Made by a program: the position numbers and the translations under genes. Under the pieces are notes generated by a model. It did not search any database. It was given only the letters and a program-made list of their open reading frames with translations, and was not told the origin of the DNA. From Talpa occidentalis (taxonomy: Eukaryota > Chordata > Mammalia > Eulipotyphla > Talpidae): DNA of 64,000 nt. Below, piece after piece: positions 40,246-53,574 of this stretch. The DNA lies in contig NW_023605083.1 in assembly GCF_014898055.3 (NCBI RefSeq), positions 65,589,715 to 65,653,714 of the forward strand, written 5' to 3'. The stretch's first letter is position 1. Every line of letters begins with the position of its first letter.

Positions 40246-41269
40246 GTGTGTCATCTGCCTGCTGCACACAACACAAAAGAAGTGCTTGGCTCTATTTGGT
40301 GCTTGTCATCTTTCTGCTTGGTGGGAGAAAGTGCTAAAAGCACAAAGAATGAAAAGCCTGGTTTAATAGAAAAGGTGGTTACAAGCATGGTGTCTGCATG
40401 CACCTGCTGGTTCTGGCTCTGGACACAACGTCTCTGTGGTATGATTCTAGGTGCCTCTAAGCTGGAACCCAGTGGGGGAATTGAGAGGCTACTTGGCTGG
40501 GAAGGTGGGGTAGGCTTGGAAGGGGCGGTTCTGGGAATTGGGACAAGGGCACTGACTACCTCACTAACATCAGGAGCTGAAGGGAGCACAGGCATGTATG
40601 ACTGTGGGTGCCAGTGGGGACAGGTCTAGGAAGGTCCAGGGTCCTCACTGACTATGAGATGGCCTCTAGGAACATCCAGGAGAGAATAAAAGCATCACCT
40701 TTGTGACTGGATTTTGAACCATATTCTGTCAATTCTAGGGACCCTCAGGGGGCATGTGACATTTAACTCACTATAGGCCAGAGAAGTGTCTGGCAAGTCT
40801 GGCCTTTCAAAGGGGGAGGAGGTTTTAGGATATTGCAAAGAAGTGGTTCAAAGGAATGAGGAGAAGAGGATTCATTGCCCAGGTAGGACTGACAGGTAGG
40901 AGGAGCAAAAAAATCCTAACCTAAGTGCTCATCAGTTGGAAACGGTCATATATTTGCATTATCTACATGATCTATTAATCAATAAGAAACACACACACAT
41001 ACATACAGTGTGGAAAACAGTGTGGAAAAGTGGGTGTGCCATCCATTATGCCAAAAATTTTGAAAAATAAAGAGCATAGATTTATGCCTAGCTTTGTCTA
41101 TTTGTGCAGAATATTTCTGGAACAATACAGAATGAAGTGGTGATACGGGCTTTAGATAGAGCAACTGGTGGCAGCGACACAGAACAGACTTCACTGTATA
41201 TCCTTTAACTTTTGAATTTTGATACAGTGATGTGTTAAAAATAAAATTTCTATTAAATACCCAAACATA

Positions 41270-41490
41270 TTACTGCAATGGGCAAGGAAGCAATGCTAAA
41301 TTCTCAACATTCACAATCTATTTAAACCTCTTTGGTCTTTGAGTAAATTCTGTTTGCCAGGTGAGGGAACTGAGCTCAGAGAAGATAGGAGACTTGCCTG
41401 ATGTCACACAGCTGGTAAGAGGTAGGATTAGCCTTCAAGGACTCTGCCTGCAGGCTGCAGGCTTAACCTCTAGGCAGCACTGCTTCTAAC
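41270..41490 (+). mobile_element. MIR SINE remnant
   Basis: Clear MIR order: gagggaactgagctcagaga, then cttgcctgatgtcacacagc, tggtaagaggtaggattag, and ggctgcaggcttaacctcta. Confidence 0.65.
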
Positions 41491-43173
41491 TGCCCTGTCA
41501 TAGCTACTTCTAGATGGAAAAAGAGGGACAGGATATGCAGACAAGGGTCTACCGCAGTGTGAGGGATGGAAAAACAAAAAGGAAACCTTATGTAACTGAT
41601 GAGGTGAAGGTGGGAATTAGACAGCTGTTATTCTCAAGTCACCTCTCGTGTCCTTTTTCAGTACCAGGACACAGGCATGCAGACAGACAGACAGTCACAC
41701 ACTCAGACACTGCTCTTTGGCTGTGAGATGCAAGGCTCCAGAAAGAGGAATCAAAGAGGACCTTTCTGAAAGATCAGTATCTGCTTTTTGTTTTCTTTTG
41801 TTCTTTGAAAAAAAAAAAAAAAAGCTCATGAGTATTAATTGTCCTCTAGCTTTACAGATTAAGGGTCTCTAGAAAAAAAAATCTGCAAAACAAAATCAGT
41901 GATCACAAGTAAACTTTGAAAAGCAGTGTTTATAAACCAAGTTCAAAAGCAAGCTCTGCTCTGATCTGAAGCTGTTTTATAGGCAGCCACAGAGAGGAGA
42001 GAAGACCTGCCCTCTCTCCCAGGACGGGGTGTCTGTGGTAGTAAGAAACAGGGTTGTTGTTTTTTTCCTCTGCGGCAATGGCTGCTTGGATCTCAGCATT
42101 TCCTCCACATCTACAAATACTGATTAAGGGTTTACATGTGGCTTCTTGGAGCTCACTTGCTCCTGAAACTTGACATCATAAAAGCCCATCTTTGGATAAA
42201 GAGTAGAAGCTTTGTCTCATGGTATGCCCTCTGCCTGACAGAGATGATAAGTATGTGTAGCTGCTGGTCATCCAGCTGCTTCTATTTCATAGTATTAAAG
42301 TAAGTTGACTTTGGGTTCTATCCTAAATCTGTCTTGTAGGCAAAGCTTTTCACCTTTCTTTCTGGGCCTTGGAGTCTTCATGTTCAAACAGGACCCTATC
42401 ACCTCTCTGGTGACTCTGTCAATCCTTCCTCTGGTCCCTTTTTGAAGGGGTTAGCTCTAGAGAGTGCCATTTCTAGATTTCCTATTTCATGAAGGAATTC
42501 ATCCCATATATTACTTAACTTTCTTTTTTCCTCTAAAAAGTCATGTCAGCCTTAGTAGTATTATTGTAGTCATGCTGTTAACTGTCTTTCTCTTTCAAAC
42601 AACTCATATCAAAAAGGGTTTGGGTTTCTCCTTCCAGTGCCTTTTAGAGTTGTTATGAATATCAAATAAAAATGAGTGAGCTTTATGAAGGGAAGATTCA
42701 TCTGGCCAGCTCCCTCTTTTGCCTTTCTGATCAGAGTATTGATTATTCACACATAGTAGTTTATAACTATTACTCTTTGTGGGTTGACATAATGCTTCAC
42801 CACCTTAGCCTGCATAGTCATTCAAACATTGAACCAAAGAACAAGGAAGTTTATCTCTGGATAAAATGAGAAATATGAGAAATATGGAGATTGCAAAGAG
42901 AAGAAAAGGTCTTTGGAATTTATAAAAAGGCAGTAATTATAATGATGACAACTAATGACAATAATGAATATGTTCAGAGGCCTCATTTGCTGATCCCTTG
43001 CTGTGTGCCAAGCCCTCTGCCATGGTATTTTCATGAATTCTCTCATGCAGTCCTCACCACTCTATTAAGTAACTGACATCATACTCTTATGCATAAACAT
43101 TTAGCAAATTGCTGATTTTACCATCGAGGGCCAGGCTCTGAACATAACTCATCTGTGTCCAAAGCACATGTCA

Positions 43174-45367
<2,194 letters not shown>

Positions 45368-45384
45368 TCAATCATTAAATGGCA

Positions 45385-45575
45385 TATGCTTAGGAAATGA
45401 ACATTTAGTAAGAGCCCATTGAGTGCCACATGTTTCTCTTATCGAGCCTATGAGATAGCTATTATTCCTATCACACAGTAAGAAAGTTTACTTCTAAAGA
45501 AGCTGGTTATCTTGGTCAAGATCACAAAGCTAGTGTGTGACAGAGCAAGGTTTTTAGTTGGGTCTGACGCCAATG
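45385..45575 (+). mobile_element. MIR SINE remnant
   Basis: MIR pattern: cccattgagtgccacatgtt, gcctatgagatagctattat, tcacacagtaagaaag, tcaagatcacaaagctagtg, tgacagagcaaggtt. Confidence 0.6.
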
Positions 45576-45750
45576 CCATGAACTTTCCCCCGAACATTGG
45601 ATGGCCTGGGCCTGGGTGGGACCCCTTTCTCGAATTCCCACTGGCTGCTGGTCTTGCAGAAAATTGGCTTTTTCTCTTCTTCTTTTTTTTTTTTTTTCAA
45701 ATATATATCCTTTTTTCTCATACATTTCTATTCTTTTAAAATTCACATAT

Positions 45751-46021
45751 GCAGGGCCTCCCTAGTGGTGCAGGGCTTAAAGTCTCAGCGCTGTAAGCCA
45801 CTGCGGCCTGAGTTTGATCCCTGGCCAGGGAGCTGACCCACAAGGCCCAGCAGACCTCTCCTGTCTCGCCTAGCTGCTCCCCTCAGCAGTATATATCAGT
45901 AGATCGGTGTGTTCTGCTCCCCACTCTGTCTCTGGTGAATCCTCTCACCCCATCCACTTCTGGCCTGCACCCCAGTTCTTGTATACATAAATAAATAAAA
46001 AGAAATTAAAAAAAAAGTAAT
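45751..46021 (+). mobile_element. tRNA-derived SINE, 'AAGTCTCAGCGCTG' head type
   Basis: Plus-oriented. Head GGGCCTCCCTAGTGGTGCAG, GGCTTAAAGTCTCAGCGCTG, B box-like GAGTTTGATCCCTGGCCAGG, and tail cttgtatacataaataaata. The flanking short duplication ATTCACAT (45741-45748 and 46022-46029) is the likely target site. It is similar in head type to the copy at 32739-33004. Confidence 0.85.
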
Positions 46022-48641
46022 ATTCACATTTTGAATCGAGTCAATTAGGCCAGTTAGTGACATCCATCCTCAAAGAGTGAGGCAAAGGGAAAATGTAAGA
46101 ATTTTCACGTGTCAAAATTCACAATTTACAGTTATGGCCCACTAAGGAGTACTAAGATCTGCTGATTCCTTTTAGCGGCTTATTTTCCTGGATAAAGTTA
46201 GGAGGTAAAGACATGTGTGGATCTTCAGTAAATTTCATCATCGTTTGTTCATTCAGTCACCCAACATTTGTATCCTCTGCACTCTTATTTCTTATGTGCC
46301 ACTGGGTCTTTGCACTCATTGACATTTCCAAAAGGAGTGAACTAAGTCTCTACCAATACTTTCCAACTGAGAAGACATCACATCCATTATCCTATCTAAT
46401 CCTCTTAGCGACACTATAAGGCAGATAACATCCACCACCATGACATCTATGGACACAGAGGTCAATAACTAATAGAGGATCACAATCTAGGAGGTGGCTA
46501 AGCTAGGATTCAATGCAGGTCACCTGATGCCAATTTAAATGTTCTTTTTGCCTCCTAAGCCATTGTCTACTTGGTCAACTCTATCAGTGCTGGCAAGTCT
46601 GAGGCATAAGCTGCGTTAGTGGCAAAGGTCCAGCGCCTCCCTCTAGGAAAACAAAACACAGTAATGGTGACCGTATTTATTTTTTATTAGTGTTGACATG
46701 GGGAGTTCATTCCATGGCCAAGGTTGCTTTAGCTACATCTAGTTTAGAGCCTTCTTTTCCACTGCAGCTACGTGGAAACTTTCAAAGACTTTAACACTAA
46801 TACCCAGAGGCTAATCCAGGGGATGTAAAGAAAACTGTTTAAAAAAGAAGTGTTTGGTGACTACATGAGCAAATGAATGGCTATCCTCATCCTCTAAGGA
46901 GAGATTTAAATTTTGTTGTGGCTTGCACTTCCTGTGCTTATTTGGAAGTGCTTGGTGTTTATTCTGAGGCATTTTTTTTTTTTTCAAACCAACGAAAGCT
47001 CTCCCCCAGATCAGAACTCTATCAAAGGCAAAGATGAAATCACATATCCTGTGCAAACATGCTTCTTTGTCTGCAACACAAGGATCTCAAATTCTATTGC
47101 TGAATTTTGTTTAGATAAGGCCTGCCTTTGATAGCTGACCTCACATCTCCTCACCATCAAAGCCACAAATTCTATTGAAAAGGAGGGCATTCAGGCTAAT
47201 TAGTCAATCATGGGTCTGTTGTTTATAGTCTATCACATTCATTTTTTTTTTCATTAATATGCTTCTTTTAAAGTGCAGTCCTTTCACATCAAGGATTAGC
47301 TGAGACAATACTGTAACTGGATCCAGGACTCCCAGGATCAGTTCTCCCAGCCCCCTTTTCTTCTCTCTGTTCTATGGGAGGTCCTGCAAGAGGCTACAAG
47401 TCAGGGCCCAGTGGGGTCTGCGCCTGGCCATCCCTCGTCTCTCCATCCCTCCTCTCTCAGGCAGTGAAGTTCCATTGGCCTGGCTTCTCCCTCTGCTCCA
47501 CCCACCAAGGAACTACCACTTTCTGTATTTTGGACTTGAAGGATCAACTTCACATTAGATAACTGGACAATAAAATGTAACCACGATTGCATGAGGCCTA
47601 TGGTTTCTATCCAGGCTTGTTTCTTCTTTTTAAGAACACCAGTGTCCTCATAGTTGGGAGAGAGCAGATTCTCTAAAATATCAACTGGAGGCCAGGCAGT
47701 TAAATGTCATTATATCTGTTTAATCCCTGAGACAAAACTGCAGCAAGTATTTTGGGGCATCCTCTCTTCGAAAAGAAGTTTGGATTCAGAGAAATTAAAA
47801 TCCAGCTAAAAAGATGTGGGTGAGGCTCAGAAACCACATAGATCTGATCCCCAAATCCTGACTTTTCTAGCACACCAGGCAGCCTCCAATAAAATATTCA
47901 ATTGAACTTATTAACATCTTGTTCACAGCAATTTAGGCCGTGGGAGAGAAAGATCTGGTTTAATGTGAAAATCAGATGGCAAAGTTGATCTCCTGAAAAC
48001 TGTCATTAGTAGAAGTCAAGAGACTTCTAAAACTTTTCTGAGGTTTTTCAGGATAGGGATTTAGTTAATTGATGCCACTTGCAGCCTTTGCCATTGATGT
48101 AGGATAATGGCAGGAAGAAAATAGAAAACTGCTTCTTTATATAAGTGAAGGACAAGTTAGAAGTCAAGTTTAATGAATGGGTGAGGCTTAATTAAATGGG
48201 CTTTATCTGCTATCCTCGGTTGGACTTCATTCCTCTGTTGTCGATGTCAATTTTAAGAAACATTTTTTGAGAAAAAGAGATAAATTATTCCATTTCTGGG
48301 GTAGGTAGTTTGTGAACTTCCTTCCATTGCATGCTTTATAAAGAAATTCCTAGCTGTAGGCTTTTATTTGGAACTTACTCTTCATCTAGACTCTCCAAAC
48401 CATGGATCTGACTGCCTATAATGACTGGGCACAGTGATTTGGACAGCTTCATGCAGCCATGGAGTACCTGGCTCCATGCCCCAGAATGCTTTGCAATAGT
48501 AATGTCTCCCTTCTGTCTTCCAAGTTGACATATGCACTGAAGACTCTATTTTGGGTTGAATTTCCCTGTAGAATGTCTGTCACCTTTCCCCTCCCCCCTT
48601 CTCAGAGTTCTAAACAACAAGGAGAACCTCTGAAGGAATAC

Positions 48642-48917
48642 CTGTCATGACAAAGGCAGTGAGGGGTCTCATGGGGTCCCCAGCCCAAGTCGTCCCTGCC
48701 ACGCTAACATCCTAGCCCGTGTTCTCCTCCAAGCCTGTGACGTGAGCATGCTGTGCGTCTCCTGGGACCGTGAGTTGCTGGGACCCATGCAGGGAGTGAG
48801 CATTGCTCACACTGATAACAATCTTTGCAAAAGGCCCAGCTCGGTGGGTCCATGACACATTGAAGCTGTCAGGAGTAATATTGCTAAGGATTAGAGTGCC
48901 CAACTGTGGCTCTGGTT
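48642..48917 (-). CDS. TNC: TNC exon FNIII-AD1, with in-frame stop
   Basis: This 276-nt (92-codon), phase 1-1 exon has acceptor cttctcctcag and donor gtattcc, both good. It begins EPEPQLGTLILSNITPDSFN and includes VSWTHRAGPFAKIVISVSN and HAHVTGLEENTG. A TAG at 48712-48714 follows, where the family has Tyr (NTGYDV). After the stop the frame continues normally as DVSVAGTTWAGDP and MRPLTAFVMT to the donor. Splice sites and the rest of the coding sequence are intact, so this looks like a single substitution in an optional exon. Inclusion would truncate tenascin-C or trigger nonsense-mediated decay; skipping is frame-neutral. Confidence 0.9.
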
Positions 48918-51728
48918 CTGAGGAGAAGGAACATGGGCAGAGAGAAAGAGACATCATTACAGGAAGAAGGGGATTTCTAGGTAGCCATAGAACATGAGAG
49001 TATCCAACCCTTTAAATATTTGCAGAAAGGTAGAGTAGTAGGCACCGTTCACACCTGCATTGATGACAATGCTAGAGAATACATTGGTTTCTCTGGAGGC
49101 GTGGGTTTGCTTCTTTTAAAATCTAGAACCCGGGCCTCCCATGGTGGTGCAGGAGGTTGAACGCCACGCTGTGAAGCTGTCTGCAGCCTCTGCAGCACCG
49201 GTTCAATCCCGGCCGACCGGCGAGGGTCCCACATGGCGCGGCAGAACTCTCCTGTCATGCCTGCTGCTCCCCTCAGCAGTGTATTTGGTCAGTCTTCCTG
49301 TTCTGTTCCCCGCTCTGTCTCTGGTGAATCCTCTCACCCTCCCACGTATCTGGCCTGTACCCTATTCTTGTGTAAATGAGTAAATAAATCTTTAAAATAA
49401 AATAAAATAAAATAAAATCTAGAACCCACATATGAAGAACAGTGAACAAGCCATTAGAGCAGTAGATAGGATGAAGGAAAAGGTTGTCAAAGGTTTATAA
49501 TGGAGCACTGGCTCTGTAAGATGTTCCAAGAAAACACAACTTTCTGATGAAGTATGTACTGTAAACACTGAGAATTATATCCACTCTGGAGACTCACAAA
49601 GCACGCAAGCACTTGAAAGGTTGAAATATTGCCTCTGTAAAGAGAGACACTTAATTTGGCTTAGCCCAGCATCTTCTCAACTTTGGATCCACGGGTACCC
49701 TTTCTGGGGAATATTCTTTGAACATCTCAAGGAGCTGGTGTTCCACTGAACACGGCTTCAAAAATGCTACCCTGGAGTTTTTTATTTAGTCATCTTCTGA
49801 ATAATTTGGCTTGTATAACTGAAAGGCTAATCTCCATTCAAGAGAAATTCTCTGTAGTATATAGAAACTCAATGAATGCACCCTAGTAAAATATTCTAGG
49901 AAAATATTTAGGAATGACCTTTTTTCTGATTAGCAAATTCATTTCTGGGATGATTTGGAAAGATGGATGGCTGTACTGAGGTTAAGTATCTCTTGTTCCT
50001 TCAGATCTAGAGAGTCAGTTATGAGGGCAACTCATTTGTAATGTTATTTTTTTTCCCCTGTCAAATTATTTAATCATGTACTACTTGTGCCCTTCATACA
50101 TAGTGCCATGCTTCCCTTCAAAAAAAGAGTTCCTGGAGAATTAAAAGAATTCAAATAGCTCAAGATCTCTGAATCAAAGATACTCGTTGATAGAGAGATT
50201 CCTCCAGTACTTCAAAACACATGTAATGTTAATTTTTAACTACACAACTAGTTTCAACTGGAATGCTTATGGGCTGGCTTCCTAAATGTGCATTTTTTCC
50301 CCCAAACCCGGACTCGCCTCCTTCCTTCTCTAACACAAACATTACTCACATTAACATAACTTTAACCCAGGCTATACTTTAGAGAGAGGCACCAGTCCCA
50401 GAAGATTGAGATATTAAGGTCAGGACTTTGAATTGGGAGGAAGCAGACTATTTCTTCCAAGGACCTGGGAGCTGTTTTGCTGAAGTTCTAGAATTTGGAG
50501 GAAAGAAGGGGCACATTTGGACAAACTTTAACTGGATGATTTCTGAGCATAAAACTCCATGCAAGGACACAAAGGATCTGGCTCAGAAGCAGAATAAAGT
50601 CATCAGTCATGACATGGGCTCTCCCTCTTAACGATAGTTTGAAAAGCTAATGATGCTAGAATTTTCAGCCACAGCATTGGCTCAACCACACCAAAGGTAG
50701 GATCCTCCAAATGGGAATCTTTATGGCCCTTCCCCATATTTTCCTGTGGAAGCAATCGCCTAAACTAGGCATGAATGTAAGGACTCTCCTCATGTGTCAG
50801 AGACGGCAGTGACCACACATTTCATGCAGAAAGAGACCTAGTGTCTCAAGGTCAGCTTCACCTCAAGCTGTCTGGGAAAGGGCGCAACCAAGCTAGACAG
50901 TGAGATGCAAGGGAAAAAACCCCAGAAAGAGAAGGGTAGGTAGGAGGCAGGCAGTCCATGCGAGCTGGGGAATTTTGTTCTCAACACTTGCAACCATTTG
51001 AAACAATACCTTGCCATGCTGTCTGCTTCCAAGGAAGATGCACATTTTCAGAAACTGAACGCTCACGACATGCACCAAAATTCAGAGAAGATGATGGCCA
51101 AAAGAAGACTCTGGCACTGGAGGCCTAACATGCTTGAGAGAGTCGATATGAAAAAACACATCTTTGTGGGGAATGCAGGCAGTAAATGAAAGTCTCAAAA
51201 ACAAGACAAGACCACTGGGGCCTCTCATGTGGGTCTTGGGGTGTGCTTTAGGGTCTTTTCTCTGCATGCTGGTGGCACCGCTATGTAAAATCTCCATGGA
51301 GAGTAAAAGAATGTAGATCATTCTGACCAAGGAACCAGAACGGCATGCACCCACCTATTTGAGTATCGCGCAGGCAAACTGTGATTAGAGAGACCACAGG
51401 CAGATGATAATCGGTGGAACTGGAATAGATTATTCAAGATCAGACAAAAGAATTGTTTAGAAATTCGACCAAAGCATGTCAGGTTAAGTCCTTACAAACA
51501 AATATAACAATTCCAGATGTGAGTGGCTATTTCGGAAAAAGAGGTTCACACAGAAGGCCCATCATTTGGGGTAAGAATTTTTTTTCAAACGTTAAAGTTC
51601 TGACTGGGTGACTCCAATATGAGAAGGATTGGGAGGAAGCAGGAGGATGAGAAATGGGGAATGGGTGATTCTCTGGACTGCTCTCCTGAGGAAGTTCAAA
51701 AGAAGAGTGAACACGTAATGGGAAATAC
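48918..51728 (-). other. TNC: TNC intron between FNIII-AD2 and FNIII-AD1
   Basis: 2811 bp, with one SINE at 49132-49413. The rest is A+T-rich and unassigned. No exon seen. Confidence 0.8.
49132..49413 (+). mobile_element. tRNA-derived SINE with (AAAAT)n tail
   Basis: Plus-oriented. Head GGGCCTCCCATGGTGGTGCA, GGAGGTTGAACGCCACGCTG, B box CGGTTCAATCCC, then the body and an (AAAAT)5-like tail. A 14-bp duplication, AAAATCTAGAACCC, flanks it (49118-49131 and 49414-49427). Confidence 0.92.
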
Positions 51729-52001
51729 CTGTGGTTGCTTGGACCATGAGGGTCTGAGCAGGCTGCCCGCTCAGTAGCCCATGGAGGTGGGCAGTGTAAT
51801 TAGAAGAAGCTTTGAGGTTGGTGATGACAAAGCTGCGAGATGCTGCAGGCACGGCGTGCACCACCGTGCCCAGGAGGTGGTCTGAATTCCTAACTTCTAC
51901 AAGAAAGCTATCAAAGGTGGATGGCTGAGCTCTCCATGAGATGGACACACTGCCCCAGGTCGTATTTGAGACAGTAAGATGGCTAAGGACAGGTTCAACT
52001 A
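51729..52001 (-). CDS. TNC: TNC exon FNIII-AD2
   Basis: This 273-nt, phase 1-1 exon is open throughout. It begins VVEPVLSHLTVSNTTWGSVS, has the FNIII Trp in SISWRAQPSTFDSF, and ends LMVQATT before donor gtatttcc. Its position between B and AD1, and its sequence, fit the additional repeat AD2 of TNC, which is rarely included and absent from many transcript models. The acceptor reads ...tttagTAG, a NAGNAG tandem, so splicing could start at 52001 (VVEP) or at 51998 (VEP). Both keep the frame. Confidence 0.88.
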
Positions 52002-53301
52002 CTAAAGCAAGAAGAAAAAATATGAAAATGTGTCAATTACAAAACAACCCCATTAGAGCGCCAACATCAGAACACGTAAGACTAAATCCATAAAGTTTTA
52101 GACTTTACCCTCTGGCAAGGGAACTTGTCCTCGGCTGAAAGCCAGATTGAACTGGGAGAAACAATCCTACATGGTGGGCTGGTTTTTGTCCCTGGGTCTC
52201 ATTACACTTGAATATGGTAGAGATGAGAACTAACTACTGCTGGCTCCTACCTCTTCTGTGGGCCATCCTGAGAGCAATGTGTCTCATGGAGCAGGGCCAG
52301 ACTGTTCCTCAGCTGTGAGCGACTTGAGTGAGAGATCATTTTGATGCTACAGTGGTGACCCTTTTCCTGGACCCCCAACACTACCAGAAAATGGGGTCCC
52401 ACTTTGTGAAAGACAAGAAGAAATTCTCCTATTTTGCTCCACCCACTTTTTTCCTTTAGTTTGTCTTACTTTACCTGTCAAGAGAAGGCATTGCCTAAAC
52501 TGTGCTAAGAATGCTGTTTTGAATGGACAGAGGTCTCCTTCCCAGATCATATAGAATTCTCTTTTGCAGAAGAGAGTATCTTATATAGTATGAGTCACAG
52601 TTACCATACATTTAAAGTGAGAGCAGTTTACTCTCTAGTTAACCAAGCTCCTTATTTCAACATGACTATTCTGTTTTTACTTTTCCATTGACCATCTACC
52701 ATTCTGCAGGAAAGACAGAATATTTGAGTCTTCTCTCCTAGGGGTGACATTGGAATTGAGAGGCCTGGATGACGTACCTTCCCTGCATTCCTGCAATGAG
52801 TAATCTCTGCTCTCTCTTTGCATTTCCCACTTGAAATAAATATACTATCACCAAAGCAATTCCATCTATCAGTGGGGTATTTAGACATCAGGAGGTGAAA
52901 GGCACCAGACAGATGAAGATACTAGGATAACCCAAAGTGCACATTTTTAGACCTCTTTTATTGAGGCAATGTCTTTCCAAGTCAAGGGAAACTTTCATTT
53001 TGGCTTTTTAGTTATTGAAGGGAAAGAACTTGTCTCCAGAGTCCATATGGCAATCTTGCCCAATCTATGTTTTATGCTGTGGATGTCCTGCTGGCGAGAG
53101 ATCAGGTAAGGGTTTTATGGCAATCCACCATGTGGGCTGCTATTGGGAGAGAGTTAGATTAGATGGTTCAGTGCTCCAGCCCAGCATCCTGGAAGAGTTA
53201 ATGTACCACTGCTTGTGCTTCGGTGGGTGAGAAGCAGTGGTTTCACCCTGCAAGGAAGATTCTGGAGAGAGGGTGTTAGAGATGGGAGAAGGAGCATGTA
53301 C
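52002..53301 (-). other. TNC: TNC intron between FNIII-B and FNIII-AD2
   Basis: 1300 bp. No exon or repeat that I can name. Confidence 0.75.
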
Positions 53302-53574
53302 CTGTCGTGGCTGTGGCACTGATGGTTTTGGTCCAGACGCTGGGAGTGATTCCAGAGAGGTAGACAATAAAATCATTACTAGGGCGGAGCCCTGAGATAT
53401 GGGCAGTTCGCGCATCACCCGAAATATTATATTCCATGGTCTCCAGGAACCTATTGGAATCAATAATTTCAATGGTAAAGGTCTCGAAGGCTCCATCGGT
53501 TGCTGTCCAGGAGAGATTGAAGCTCTCAGGTGTTACGTCAGAAACACTTAAGTTTCCAATTTCTGGTTCTTCAG
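53302..53574 (-). CDS. TNC: TNC exon FNIII-B
   Basis: This 273-nt, phase 1-1 exon has acceptor cctttttcag and donor gtacatg. My translation is fully open. It begins [20 protein letters not shown], continues through [19 protein letters not shown], and ends [10 protein letters not shown]. The content is typical of TNC repeat B, including the NLS and NIS sequons. It is an optional cassette. An open frame listed over this segment in another phase is a shadow. Confidence 0.96.

Noticed and set aside
41672..41695. Short CAGA microsatellite and other simple repeats (CA tract near 33038, CAA near 18002, A/T runs near 55199 and 57609)
   Set aside because: Ordinary short simple repeats without unusual length or position, so not listed as findings.
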